The notes under the pieces: model-generated
The model's database searches: none
What the model was told of the DNA's origin: nothing
The model's input: the letters and a program-made list of their open reading frames with translations, nothing else
Source: an uncultured Oscillibacter sp.
GTDB taxonomy: Bacteria > Bacillota > Clostridia > Oscillospirales > Oscillospiraceae
Reading direction: 5' to 3'
Assembly (NCBI GenBank): GCA_934574045.1
Contig: CAKTMK010000026.1
Span: 1-31,602 of the forward strand
DNA: 31,602 nt
Program-made: the position numbers and the translations under genes
In this document: positions 1 through 7,376 of the stretch, piece by piece
How the letters are laid out: each line of letters opens with the position of its first letter
Numbering within the stretch: the first letter of the stretch is position 1

Positions 1-297
1 AGGGACTGCCGCTCCGCTGTTTTGGGGAGAAGGAACCGTCCCCGGCGGCGCGGCCTGCGGGCGGCGGAATGCCCGGAGACCGTCTGCCCGGTTTGCCGGA
101 CGCGGCCCGGCGGGACGGGGGACTGTAAAGAGAATGTGCTTTCGGGGGATGACGGCAGGAAAGCGAATGTATTTCCGGGAAAATGGCTGTAAGGCGGACA
201 CACTTTACGCCGGTAAGGTGAGATCCGTCCGGCCTTTGTCTGGGAAACGGGGCCGCAAAAGGGCCGCGCTTCATACGGCCCGGGTGGATTTGGGCGC
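1..297. other. Left-edge non-coding stretch
   Basis: No gene is supported here. The reading frames on either strand lack a convincing ribosome binding site and recognisable protein sequence. The stretch lies beyond the terminator of the rpsF-ssb-rpsR operon, so it is probably an intergenic spacer continuing to the left of the window. Confidence 0.5.
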
Positions 298-334
298 AAA
301 AAAACGCCGGGGACTGCATTTGCAGTCCCCGGCG
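298..334 (-). terminator. Intrinsic terminator of the rpsF-ssb-rpsR operon
   Basis: Two 14-base arms (305-318 and 321-334) are perfectly complementary. On the minus strand the hairpin is followed by seven T (A7 at 298-304 on the plus strand). It lies about 22 bases after the rpsR stop codon. Confidence 0.95.
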
Positions 335-356
335 AAGCGGTTTGAAATTCAGACGC

Positions 357-611
357 TCAGTCCGTTACATAGGGCAGCAGAGCGATCTGACGGGCGCGCT
401 TGATGGCCTCGGTCAGTTCACGCTGATGCATGGCGCAGGTGCCGGTGGTGCGGCGGGGCAGGATCTTGGACCGCTCAGAAACAAAGCGGCGCAGCTTCGC
501 GGCGTCTTTATAGTCGATGAACTCGCTCTTGTCCGCGCAGAACTGGCACACCTTGCGGCGCTTGTTCCGATTCATGGGACGAGAGGGCCGGGAATCACGA
601 TCGAAAGGCAT
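357..611 (-). CDS. rpsR: 30S ribosomal protein bS18
   Basis: This 84-residue protein is a small-subunit ribosomal protein that pairs with bS6 on the platform of the 30S subunit. Family hallmarks visible are an N-terminal CxxC-type pair (VCQFC), the IDYKD stretch, the RRFVSERSKILPRR core that binds 16S rRNA, and a C-terminal RARQIALLPY tail. The length is normal. The start is set by an AGGAGG-type ribosome binding site a few bases upstream. It is the last gene of the classic rpsF-ssb-rpsR operon, 39 bases after ssb, and is followed by a strong terminator. Identification is essentially certain. Confidence 0.97.
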   Translation of the reverse strand: MPFDRDSRPSRPMNRNKRRKVCQFCADKSEFIDYKDAAKLRRFVSERSKILPRRTTGTCAMHQRELTEAIKRARQIALLPYVTD

Positions 612-650
612 AATAGCTTCCTCCTTCTACAAAAATGGCGCTGATAGCGA

Positions 651-1106
651 TCAGAACGGCAGCTCGCCGTCTTCTTCCCCGATCTCAGCGAAATCGGAGT
701 GGGCGTCCACGGGAGCCGGAGCGCGGTTTCCGCCGCCGGCGGGCGCGCCGTAAGCCGGGGCGTGATATCCGCCGGCCTCCGCGTCGCGCTTGGAATCCCC
801 GAAATACACATTGTCGGCCACGACCTCCGCGGAGCGGCGCTTGTTGCCGTCCTTGTCGGTCCAGTCGCGCAGCTGGAGCCGTCCCTCCACCACGGCCATG
901 CGGCCCTTGGTGAAGTATTTGCTGACGAACTCGGCGGTTGCGCGCCAAGCGACGATGTCAATAAAGTCCGTTTCCTTTTCGCCGTTTTGAGACTTGAAGT
1001 CCCGGTCAACGGCGAGCGAGAAGCTGGTCACGGCTGTGCCGCTCTGCGTGCGGCGCAGCTCGGGGTCCCGGGTGAGACGGCCCATCAGAATGATCTTGTT
1101 GAGCAT
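651..1106 (-). CDS. ssb: Single-stranded DNA-binding protein
   Basis: The 151-residue product binds single-stranded DNA during replication, repair and recombination. An OB-fold occupies roughly residues 1-105 and begins with the typical MLNKIILMGRLTRDPELR motif, including the GRLT turn. A Gly/Ala/Pro-rich linker follows, and the protein ends in an acidic tail closing with DGELPF, which matches the family's partner-recruiting C-terminal tip. It lies between rpsF (12-base gap) and rpsR, the conserved arrangement in Firmicutes, and is presumably cotranscribed from the promoter at 1494-1521. Confidence 0.97.
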   Translation of the reverse strand: MLNKIILMGRLTRDPELRRTQSGTAVTSFSLAVDRDFKSQNGEKETDFIDIVAWRATAEFVSKYFTKGRMAVVEGRLQLRDWTDKDGNKRRSAEVVADNVYFGDSKRDAEAGGYHAPAYGAPAGGGNRAPAPVDAHSDFAEIGEEDGELPF

Positions 1107-1118
1107 TGCGTGCCCCCC

Positions 1119-1415
1119 TTATTCGCCCTTGCAGACGATCAGGGAACGCATGACGCCGTCCGTGATGCGCAGGATACGGTCCAGCTCGCGGGGGAACGCC
1201 GCAGGGCTGGTGAACGTCATCAGCACATAGTAGCCCTCGGTCTTGAAGTTGATCGGATAGGCCAGCTTGCGGCTGCCCCACTCCTCGACCTCGACGTTGG
1301 AGCCGTTCTGCTCGGCGAGGGTCTTGAACTTCGCCACCAGCGCGGCGGTGTTCTCCTCACTCTGTGCAGGGTCGATGATGTAGACGACCTCATAATTGGC
1401 GGTAACCTTAGCCAT
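1119..1415 (-). CDS. rpsF: 30S ribosomal protein bS6
   Basis: This 98-residue protein is the bS18 partner on the 30S platform. The family features are the opening MAKVTANYEVVYIIDP strand, the conserved WGSRKLAYPI core and a C-terminal helix ending in MRSLIV. The reading frame is open further upstream, but the start at 1415 is chosen because an AAAGGAGGT ribosome binding site sits 7 bases before that ATG, and it gives the usual length. It is the first gene of the rpsF-ssb-rpsR operon. The untranslated leader is about 70-75 bases, long enough to hold the S6:S18 autoregulatory structure known from other bacteria, although I did not resolve it here. Confidence 0.96.
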   Translation of the reverse strand: MAKVTANYEVVYIIDPAQSEENTAALVAKFKTLAEQNGSNVEVEEWGSRKLAYPINFKTEGYYVLMTFTSPAAFPRELDRILRITDGVMRSLIVCKGE

Positions 1416-1493
1416 TTTTGCACCTCCTTTTGGACATATGGCCCCCATTCTGAGATGGGAGCAAGGATATGCCTGCATACTGCAAGCCCTATT

Positions 1494-1521
1494 ATTATAC
1501 AGGAAATCGGCGGATTGTCAA
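1494..1521 (-). promoter_or_regulatory. Sigma-A promoter of rpsF-ssb-rpsR
   Basis: Reading the minus strand, a perfect TTGACA (1521-1516) and a perfect TATAAT (1499-1494) are separated by 16 bases. They lie about 80 bases upstream of the rpsF start codon. Confidence 0.9.
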
Positions 1522-1578
1522 GGAAAATTTCAGATTTTCCGGTATTTCCGGCGGTTTTGGCCGCGGGACAGTTCGGAT

Positions 1579-2094
1579 TCAGCCGTCCGCGGACAGCGCG
1601 CGCACGCTCCGCACCCGGGTCAGCACGCTCAGAAGGAGCTGGCCCAGCAGGAAGCAGACCGCGGCCTCGCCCAGACCCACGGTAAAGGCGTTCCACGCAA
1701 ATGCCGCCGGGAACGCGGCGGTGAAGCCCGTCTCCTCAAAGGCGATGACCGCGCCCACGATGACCATGTTGCACACCACCGGCGGCAGGGACGCCAGCCA
1801 CCGGTTGGGGCACTTCATGGTCAGCACCGCCGCCAGCAGCGTGGCCAGCGGGCCGAACACCATGTCCAGCACGCCGTAAGGCGAGAGAAGATTCGCCACG
1901 ACGCACCCGACGAACAGTCCCGGCGCGGCGGCGGGGATCAGAAAGGGGAGAACGCACAGCGCCTCGGAAAAGCGAAACTGGATGGGGCCGAACGCCACGC
2001 CGAAAATGGCGGCAAAGTAGCTCATGACGGCGTACAGCGCGCCGATCAGGCCCGCCGCGGCGATCTGCCGGGTGGAAAAGTGAAATTTGGACAT
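1579..2094 (-). CDS. queT: QueT-type queuosine precursor transporter (ECF S component)
   Basis: The 171-residue, very hydrophobic protein resembles QueT, a substrate-binding membrane component of energy-coupling factor transporters that imports the queuosine precursors preQ0/preQ1. About five or six membrane segments are visible, with the conserved opening TRQIAAAGLIGALYAVMSY, a FGPIQFRFSEALCVLP loop and the GCVVANLLSPYG stretch typical of the family. The length is normal. It has its own promoter and a structured leader (2096-2250) that resembles a preQ1 riboswitch, which supports the substrate. The ribosome binding site GGAGG (2108-2104) lies inside the leader's last hairpin. No ECF ATPase or T subunit is nearby; they are usually shared and encoded elsewhere. 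Confidence 0.85.
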   Translation of the reverse strand: MSKFHFSTRQIAAAGLIGALYAVMSYFAAIFGVAFGPIQFRFSEALCVLPFLIPAAAPGLFVGCVVANLLSPYGVLDMVFGPLATLLAAVLTMKCPNRWLASLPPVVCNMVIVGAVIAFEETGFTAAFPAAFAWNAFTVGLGEAAVCFLLGQLLLSVLTRVRSVRALSADG

Positions 2095-2095
2095 G

Positions 2096-2250
2096 AAAAA
2101 AGACCTCCTTCAGATTCGGAGGTCCGCCGCGGCGAAACGCGGACGCAAGGCACCCGCAGCCTCCATTTTTTTGTTTAGAGAACGGCACTGTCCAATGCCG
2201 AACGAACGCCCAGCGGGCGCTTGGACAGGGAGATGGCACCTGTCGACAAG
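2096..2250 (-). promoter_or_regulatory. Candidate preQ1-III-type riboswitch leader of queT
   Basis: The ~155-base leader of queT is highly structured on the minus strand. A first stem (CTTG and GACAGG, 2250-2239, pairing with CCTGTC and CAAG, 2229-2220) encloses a loop containing CCAT. Two small hairpins follow (2219-2207 and 2200-2183), then an A-rich strand and ATGG (2166-2163) that could pair with the loop as a pseudoknot. The leader ends in a hairpin (2124-2118 with 2108-2102) followed by six T; its second arm contains the queT ribosome binding site. An alternative stem (2144-2139 with 2127-2122) would break that hairpin. PreQ1-III riboswitches are known to sit upstream of queT in this group of bacteria; assignment to that class is inference. 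Confidence 0.55.
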
Positions 2251-2251
2251 C

Positions 2252-2281
2252 AGTATAGCACGGAAAACGGGGAAAAGTAAA
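2252..2281 (-). promoter_or_regulatory. Promoter of queT
   Basis: On the minus strand, TTTACT (2281-2276) and TATACT (2257-2252) are separated by 18 bases. This places the transcription start just before the structured queT leader. The -35 box directly abuts the preceding terminator hairpin. Confidence 0.7.
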
Positions 2282-2312
2282 GAGGAAATTGCGCAGATGC
2301 GCAATTTCCTCT
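2281..2312 (-). terminator. Terminator after the dusB-sigma-anti-sigma operon
   Basis: A perfect 15-base inverted repeat with a 2-base centre (arms 2281-2295 and 2298-2312) lies 18 bases after the anti-sigma stop codon. On the minus strand it is followed by a T-rich run (TTTACTTTT), giving a plausible intrinsic terminator that separates the operon from queT. Confidence 0.8.
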
Positions 2313-2329
2313 CGTTTGTATGCGGTTTT

Positions 2330-3154
2330 TCAGGGATATACCGCGATCAGGCACGGCGCGTCCTCTCCGCCGCCGTCCTCCGTCACCCGGTCCGCCGCGT
2401 CCAGCGCGTCGATCACCCCGTCGAACTCCGCGCGGCTCAGCTCATAGGCGGCGTAGGTCCGGCCGCTGTCATCGCAGCGGTCCTCGCCCGCGTATCCGTC
2501 CAGCGCGGAGCCGGCCTCCTCCGCCGTGAATACGGCCCGGAGGGCGTATTCCGTCCCGTCGGACGGCTGGGACGGATAGGCGCACAGCAGGCCCTCGCTG
2601 TCGGATACCTCCGTGCTCCGGTCCTTTTGCTGGGCCGATTCGCCGGGGGCCATGGACTGGGTGTAAAACTGCGGCGCGGCCAGCCCGCAGGTCGTTTCGG
2701 CGGAGGTCCCCGCATCGCCGCCGTTTTCCGCGCTCTCCTCCAGACTGGAGGCGGGGGCGCCGGAGGCCGCTCCCGCGGCCGGAGCGGCAAACGCGGCGGC
2801 AGCCGGGGCCGAAGCCGCCGAGGAACCGGCGCTGAAGGGGGTGAGCCGCACGGCTGTGACCGCCACGGCGGCGCAGGCGGCCAACGAGAGAAGCGCCGGG
2901 AGCCAGCGGCGGGGCTTTTTCCGGGGCGCGGCGTTGGCGCGGACCGCGGCCATCACGCCGTCGGCAAAGCCGTCCGGCGGCTGCACATCCTCCACGGAGC
3001 CGAACGCGGCGCGGAGGGCCGCGGCGTCCGCGAGATAGGCGGCGCAGGCGGGACACGAGGCCGCGTGCGCCCGCACTCGGGCGGCGGTTTCCTCGTCCAG
3101 CTCTCCGTCCAGCAGGGAGTCCAGGAGGGACGCGTATTCTTCGCAGATCTTCAT
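2330..3154 (-). CDS. Zinc-finger anti-sigma factor (membrane-anchored)
   Basis: This 274-residue protein probably holds the neighbouring ECF sigma factor inactive at the membrane. Near the N terminus is a zinc-binding anti-sigma signature, H30-x3-C34-x2-C37 (HAASCPAC), within a helical domain. A basic stretch (RKKPRR) then precedes one membrane segment at about residues 84-103, and a long, Ala/Ser-rich, low-complexity extracytoplasmic region of about 170 residues follows. That outer part has no domain I recognise and would be the sensing portion. Its start follows the sigma gene stop by one base, so translation is likely coupled; a GGGAGG ribosome binding site lies in the end of the sigma gene. 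Confidence 0.87.
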   Translation of the reverse strand: MKICEEYASLLDSLLDGELDEETAARVRAHAASCPACAAYLADAAALRAAFGSVEDVQPPDGFADGVMAAVRANAAPRKKPRRWLPALLSLAACAAVAVTAVRLTPFSAGSSAASAPAAAAFAAPAAGAASGAPASSLEESAENGGDAGTSAETTCGLAAPQFYTQSMAPGESAQQKDRSTEVSDSEGLLCAYPSQPSDGTEYALRAVFTAEEAGSALDGYAGEDRCDDSGRTYAAYELSRAEFDGVIDALDAADRVTEDGGGEDAPCLIAVYP

Positions 3155-3155
3155 G

Positions 3156-3758
3156 TTACCGTCCTCCCTTCTCTGCTCGTTTAGACGAAGCGGCGGGAGA
3201 AAGGTTCCCGGCTTTTGCGAGAAATTCGCACAGCCGCTTCCGGCCCCGGCTGATCCGGGACTTCACGGTGCCCACGTCCACGTCCAGCGTGTCCGAGATC
3301 TCCTGATAGCTGAGCTGGTGCAGCTCCCGCAGGATCAGCACCGCCCGGTAATCGTCCGGCAGGGCGTTCAGCCCAGCCTGAATGGTCTCCCGCAGCTCGG
3401 CCCGCTCCGCCTCCTCGTGGGGCGTGAGCCGGGTGTCGGGCAGGTCCAGCCGCAGTTCCTCGTCGTCCAGCGACACGGCCCGCTGCCGCTTCTCCCGGCG
3501 CAGCAGGTCGATGGACGCGTTGGACGCCAGACGGTACAGCCATGTGGAAAAGCTGGCCTCGCCCCGGAAGAAGGGCAGGCTCTGCCATGCGGAGAGAAAC
3601 GCCTCCTGCGCGGCCTCCTGCGCGTCGGCGGGGTTGCCGCACATCCGCAGCGCCAGCGCGTAGACCGGCTTTTCATAGCGGCGGACCAGCGCCTCAAAGG
3701 CGTCCGCGTCTCCGCCGCGGGCGGCCCGCACCAGCTCCTGTTCCGGTAAATCCTTCAT
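3156..3758 (-). CDS. ECF (group 4) RNA polymerase sigma factor
   Basis: This 200-residue sigma-70 family factor redirects RNA polymerase to a stress-type regulon. Region 2 spans about residues 18-90, with the DAFEALVRRYEKPVYALA helix, a DAQEAAQEAFLSAW core that contacts polymerase, and the FSTWLYRLASNASIDLLRR promoter-melting segment. Region 4 (about 125-185) carries the LSYQEISDTLDVDVGTVKSR helix-turn-helix for the -35 element. A linker and a basic Ser-rich tail complete it. It overlaps dusB by the 3 bases of an ATGA junction and is followed at once by its anti-sigma gene, so the cognate pair is clear. The SigW/RpoE-like length is typical; the signal and target genes cannot be read here. Confidence 0.93.
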   Translation of the reverse strand: MKDLPEQELVRAARGGDADAFEALVRRYEKPVYALALRMCGNPADAQEAAQEAFLSAWQSLPFFRGEASFSTWLYRLASNASIDLLRREKRQRAVSLDDEELRLDLPDTRLTPHEEAERAELRETIQAGLNALPDDYRAVLILRELHQLSYQEISDTLDVDVGTVKSRISRGRKRLCEFLAKAGNLSPAASSKRAEKGGR

Positions 3759-4723
3759 TTCAGATCCCTTTTGATCCCTTTCGTCACGTTGTATACGTCC
3801 TCCAGCGTGTTCATGCGGACGATCTGTTCCTTATAGTAATTGGCGTGGGGCACGCCCTTGAGATACCAGCAGTAATGGTGCCGGGCCTCCAGAACGGCGG
3901 TCCGCTCCCCCCGGACGGCGGCGGCCCGCTCGATCTGGCGCACCACCGTGTCGCACCGCTGGGCCAGTGGCGGCAGCGGCGGGATGGGCAGGCCCTCCAG
4001 CGCGGCCTTCGCCTGGGCGAAGATCCATGGGTTCCCAAAGCAGCCCCGGCCGATCATGGCCATGTCCGCGCCGGTGTGCTTGAGGATGCGGACGGCGTCC
4101 TCCGGCGCGAAAATGTCACCGTTGGCGATCACCGGGATGGAGACGGCCTCCTTGACGGCCCGGATGCAGTTCCAGTCGGCCTGCCCGCTGTACATCTGGG
4201 CGCGGGTGCGCCCGTGGACCGCCACAGCGGAGACGCCCGCCTGCTCCAGCAGCACGGCCAGCTCCACCGCGTTCAGATGCCCCATGTCCCAGCCCCGGCG
4301 GAACTTCGCCGTCACCGGCACGGGGCTGGCCTTGACCACGGCCTCGGCGATCCGGGCGGCCTTCTCCGGGTCCTTCATCAGGGCCGCGCCGTCGCCGTTG
4401 TTGACGATCTTCCCCATGGGGCAGCCCATGTTGATGTCCACCACGTCCGCGCCGGACAGCTCCGCGGCGATCTGCGCCGCCTCCGCCATGCAGACGGGGT
4501 CGCTGCCGAAGATCTGCACCGCGAAGGGATGCTCCCCCGGAAAGGGGGCCAGCAGCCCCCGGGTCTTTTTGTCCTGATAGCACAGCGCCTTGGAGGAGAT
4601 CAGCTCCGTGCAGGTATAGCCCGCCCCCAGCTCCGCGCAGGTCTGGCGGAACGAGGCGTCCGTCACCCCGGCCATGGGGGCCAGCGCCAGCTTTGATGGG
4701 ATCTCCAGCGTTCCAATTTTCAC
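3755..4723 (-). CDS. dusB: tRNA-dihydrouridine synthase
   Basis: The 322-residue flavoenzyme reduces uridine to dihydrouridine in the D-loop of tRNA, using FMN and NADPH. It is a TIM barrel with the family hallmarks LALAPMAGVTDASFRQTC near the start, the VDINMGCPMGKIVNNGDGAALM segment with the catalytic cysteine, VTAKFRRGWD, the AVHGRTRAQMYSG loop, IPVIANGDI and MIGRGCFGNPWIF for FMN binding. The spacing fits DusB. It is the first gene of a three-gene run with the sigma and anti-sigma genes, overlapping the sigma start (ATGA). A housekeeping tRNA enzyme leading a sigma operon suggests shared expression rather than shared function. Confidence 0.93.
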   Translation of the reverse strand: MKIGTLEIPSKLALAPMAGVTDASFRQTCAELGAGYTCTELISSKALCYQDKKTRGLLAPFPGEHPFAVQIFGSDPVCMAEAAQIAAELSGADVVDINMGCPMGKIVNNGDGAALMKDPEKAARIAEAVVKASPVPVTAKFRRGWDMGHLNAVELAVLLEQAGVSAVAVHGRTRAQMYSGQADWNCIRAVKEAVSIPVIANGDIFAPEDAVRILKHTGADMAMIGRGCFGNPWIFAQAKAALEGLPIPPLPPLAQRCDTVVRQIERAAAVRGERTAVLEARHHYCWYLKGVPHANYYKEQIVRMNTLEDVYNVTKGIKRDLK

Positions 4724-4904
4724 AGGTCGGTCTCCTTTGCGGGCGTCTGCCCAAATTCCGTTTCAGTGTATCACAGTTCCGGGAAAATGAAAAGGGGGCT
4801 GGCGCTGCGGACGAAAAGTTTTGCGTTCCCTCTTTTACCGACGGCATTTTCAAAAACTGGAATGTAAAATGATGGAAAATTACAAAAGGGGAGGGACAAG
4901 CCTG

Positions 4905-6932
4905 ATGCACGGGCAGATCACTTTGGACCACGCGCGCGCCGCGCGGTTTTTGAACGGCGGCGTCCGGTTCTTTCTGGCGGCGGCGCTGACCGCCGCGGGG
5001 ATCGCGGGGGGCGGCGCGCCGTTTGCGCTGGGCTTTACGGCGGCCTGCGGCGCGGGGCTGGACGGGATGTGCGCGCTGGCCGGCTCGGCGGTGGGGGCGC
5101 TGGTATTTCTGGACTTTTCCCCGGGGCTGGCCCACATCGCCGTGGCGATCCTGATCTACACCGCGGCGGCGGCGTTCCGGGGCCTGCGGCTGACGGAGCG
5201 GGCGGCCTTCATGCCCGCCATGGCCGCGGCCATGACGCTGGCGGTGGAGGGGATCTACGCGGCGCAGTCGCTCTCGCCGCTGGAGCATCTGACGCCCTGT
5301 CTGCTGTCCACCGCGCTGGCGGGGGCCTCGGCCCGGTGCTACGCGCCGCTGCTGCGGGGCGGCGAGGAGGAGAAAAAGCCGGAGTCGCTGATCTTTCTGG
5401 CGGTGACGGTGCTGCTGGCCTTTTCGGACGCGGCTCCCGCCGGTGTTTCGCTGGGGCGGACGGCGGTGGCGGGACTGGTGCTGTTCACCGCGTGGCAGCG
5501 GGGGGCGGCGGGCGGCACCGTCACCGGCGTGTGGGCCGGACTGCTGACGGACCTGTGCGGGGCCACCGCGCCGATCTGCACGGCGGTGTACGGTTTTTCC
5601 GGTCTGGCGGCGGGGCTGCGGCCCGGAAACAGCCGCCTGTTCTCCGGGGCGCTGTGGCTGCTGGCGGCGCTGACGGCGCTCTCTCCGGTGACGCAGGCGC
5701 AGGGCGTTTCCATCATGAAGGAGACGGCGCTGGCCGCGCTGCTCTTTCTGCTGCTCCCCCGCAGACTGCTGGGCGGAAAGCGGGTGCGGCAGGAGCCGCA
5801 GGCGCAGGAGAGCGCCGCGCCCACGCTGCGCCGCCAGCTGGACCGGGCGGCGGCGGCGTTCCGCGACCTTTACGACAGTCTGGGCCGCGGCGCGGCGCAG
5901 GCGGCGGAGGAAAATCCCTCCATCGTCTTTGACCGGGCGGCGGAGCGGGTGTGCCGTGGGTGCGCGCTGTGCGACCTGTGCTGGAAGAAGGAGTACGGCG
6001 AGACGTACAACGCCCTCAACGACGCCACGCCCTATCTTCTGGAGCGGGGACGGGCCATGGCCAAGGATTTCCCAAACCACTTTTCCTCCCGGTGCATCCA
6101 CCTGCCGGACTTCCTCAGCGCGGTGAACGCCGAGCTGTCCGCCTTTCTGCTGCGGCGGCAGTACCGCCGCCGGATGGATCGGACGTGGCAGGACGCGCGG
6201 GGGCAGTACGCCCGGATGAGCGACCTGCTGGCCGCCACGGCGGCAAATCTGGAGGCGGTCCCCGCCGGGGGGACGCGGCGGGGCTATCAGCTGGGCGCGG
6301 CCCTCAAGCCCAAGGCGGGGGAGACCTCCTGCGGCGACACGCTCTGTTCCTTTGAGACGGACGGCGGGCTTTTGTGCCTGCTCTTGTCCGACGGGATGGG
6401 CAGCGGCGAGCCGGCGCGGCGGGAGTCGGCCCTGACCTGCCGCCTGCTGCGCCAGTTTCTGGAGGCGGGGGTGGAGGCCGAGTCCGCCCTGAACACCATG
6501 AACGCGGCCATGGCCCTCCGGGGGCAGGACACCGGCAGCTTCTCCACCATCGACCTTCTGACGCTGCGGCTGGAAAACGGCGAGACCGCGCTCTATAAGT
6601 ACGGCGCGGCGCCCACCTATATCAAGCGCTTCGGCCGGGTGCGTCGGATCGCGGGCGCGGCGCTGCCAGCCGGACTGAAGCCCGCCCCCGCCGGGCCGGA
6701 CGTGACCCGGGTGCAGCTGGAGCCGGAGACCTTTGCCGTTCTGGTCAGCGACGGCGTGGCCGACAGCACGCGGGACGACTGGCTTCAGGACCTTCTGGCG
6801 GGCTGGAGCGGCACGGATCCCCAGCAGCTGGCAAATCTCATCCTGCGGGAGGCGGAGGCCCGGAACGGCCTTGCGGACGACTGCGGCGTGCAGGTCCTGT
6901 ATCTCCCGCCGGAGGAGGGCGAGGCGGTCTGA
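4905..6932 (+). CDS. spoIIE: Stage II sporulation protein E, PP2C-type phosphatase
   Basis: SpoIIE dephosphorylates SpoIIAA to switch on sigma-F in the forespore and acts at the polar septum. The 675-residue product has about ten membrane segments in the first 300 residues, a linker with the family cysteine cluster (VCRGCALCDLCW, near residue 350), and a C-terminal PP2C phosphatase. Metal-binding motifs are LLSDGMGSG near residue 495 and VLVSDGVADS near residue 613. It is shorter than the Bacillus protein (about 827), mainly in the central part. The frame is open from 4821, but ATG 4905 is chosen because GGGGAGGG lies 8 bases before it. Its presence indicates a spore former. A possible Spo0A-like box (GGACGAA, 4808-4814) lies upstream. 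Confidence 0.92.
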   Translation: MHGQITLDHARAARFLNGGVRFFLAAALTAAGIAGGGAPFALGFTAACGAGLDGMCALAGSAVGALVFLDFSPGLAHIAVAILIYTAAAAFRGLRLTERAAFMPAMAAAMTLAVEGIYAAQSLSPLEHLTPCLLSTALAGASARCYAPLLRGGEEEKKPESLIFLAVTVLLAFSDAAPAGVSLGRTAVAGLVLFTAWQRGAAGGTVTGVWAGLLTDLCGATAPICTAVYGFSGLAAGLRPGNSRLFSGALWLLAALTALSPVTQAQGVSIMKETALAALLFLLLPRRLLGGKRVRQEPQAQESAAPTLRRQLDRAAAAFRDLYDSLGRGAAQAAEENPSIVFDRAAERVCRGCALCDLCWKKEYGETYNALNDATPYLLERGRAMAKDFPNHFSSRCIHLPDFLSAVNAELSAFLLRRQYRRRMDRTWQDARGQYARMSDLLAATAANLEAVPAGGTRRGYQLGAALKPKAGETSCGDTLCSFETDGGLLCLLLSDGMGSGEPARRESALTCRLLRQFLEAGVEAESALNTMNAAMALRGQDTGSFSTIDLLTLRLENGETALYKYGAAPTYIKRFGRVRRIAGAALPAGLKPAPAGPDVTRVQLEPETFAVLVSDGVADSTRDDWLQDLLAGWSGTDPQQLANLILREAEARNGLADDCGVQVLYLPPEEGEAV

Positions 6933-7047
6933 ATCTGCGGACAAAACTTTTCCCGCACAGGTATATTTTTTCCCCGCGGACGGCAAAATGAGTCTGAAGC
7001 AAGCGCGGCCCCGCGGACGGGGCCGGAGGGAAAAGGAGTGGAGTACC

Positions 7048-7314
7048 ATGGTGAAAGGGATCTCGCGCCGGGTGGTCGTGGTGGACTCGCCGGACCGGCG
7101 GTATTTTGAGCAGGCGATCTTTATTGTGCGCAACGACGCGGCGGGCGAGGGCGTCACGTCCCGGGAGCTGGTGGAGGAGGCCCGGCGGGTGGCGCAGGCC
7201 TATACCGGCGGTCCGGGGCTGCGCAGGCGGCTGGGAGAGATGCCCCCGGCCCTGTGGTCGCTGACGGGGGCGGGCGCGTGCGGCCTGGTGTGGCTGCTGG
7301 CCACCGTGCTGTGA
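7048..7314 (+). CDS. Small protein with C-terminal membrane segment, function unknown
   Basis: This 88-residue product begins at ATG 7048, after an AAAAGGAGTG ribosome binding site; the frame is open further upstream but without initiation signals. The N-terminal half (ISRRVVVVDSPDRRYFEQAIFIVRND) looks like a small alpha/beta unit. A charged helix follows, and one hydrophobic segment (about residues 68-88, ending at the C terminus) suggests a tail-anchored protein. I do not recognise the family. It lies 115 bases after spoIIE in the same direction, so it may be read with it, and ends at a strong bidirectional terminator. A sporulation role is a guess from position only. Confidence 0.7.
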   Translation: MVKGISRRVVVVDSPDRRYFEQAIFIVRNDAAGEGVTSRELVEEARRVAQAYTGGPGLRRRLGEMPPALWSLTGAGACGLVWLLATVL

Positions 7315-7327
7315 GCGGCGGAAAACG

Positions 7328-7366
7328 AAACAGGAGGCGCTTCGCACAGCGAAGCGCCTCCTGTTT
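7328..7366. terminator. Bidirectional terminator
   Basis: A perfect inverted repeat with 18-base arms (7328-7345 and 7349-7366) and a 3-base loop lies between two converging genes. T-rich sequence follows on the plus strand (TTTATT) and on the minus strand (TTTCGTTTTC), so it can end transcription from both sides. Confidence 0.88.
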
Positions 7367-7376
7367 ATTCTTTCAG

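Noticed and set aside
4724..4904. Spo0A-controlled promoter of spoIIE
   Set aside because: One GGACGAA box resembles the Spo0A site and TAAAAT (4865-4870) could be a -10, but spacing and -35 match are too weak to list as a feature.
4116..7157. A 1013-codon open frame on the minus strand opposite spoIIE and dusB
   Set aside because: Shadow of two well-identified genes. It is Arg/Pro/Gln-rich with no recognisable domain or start signal.
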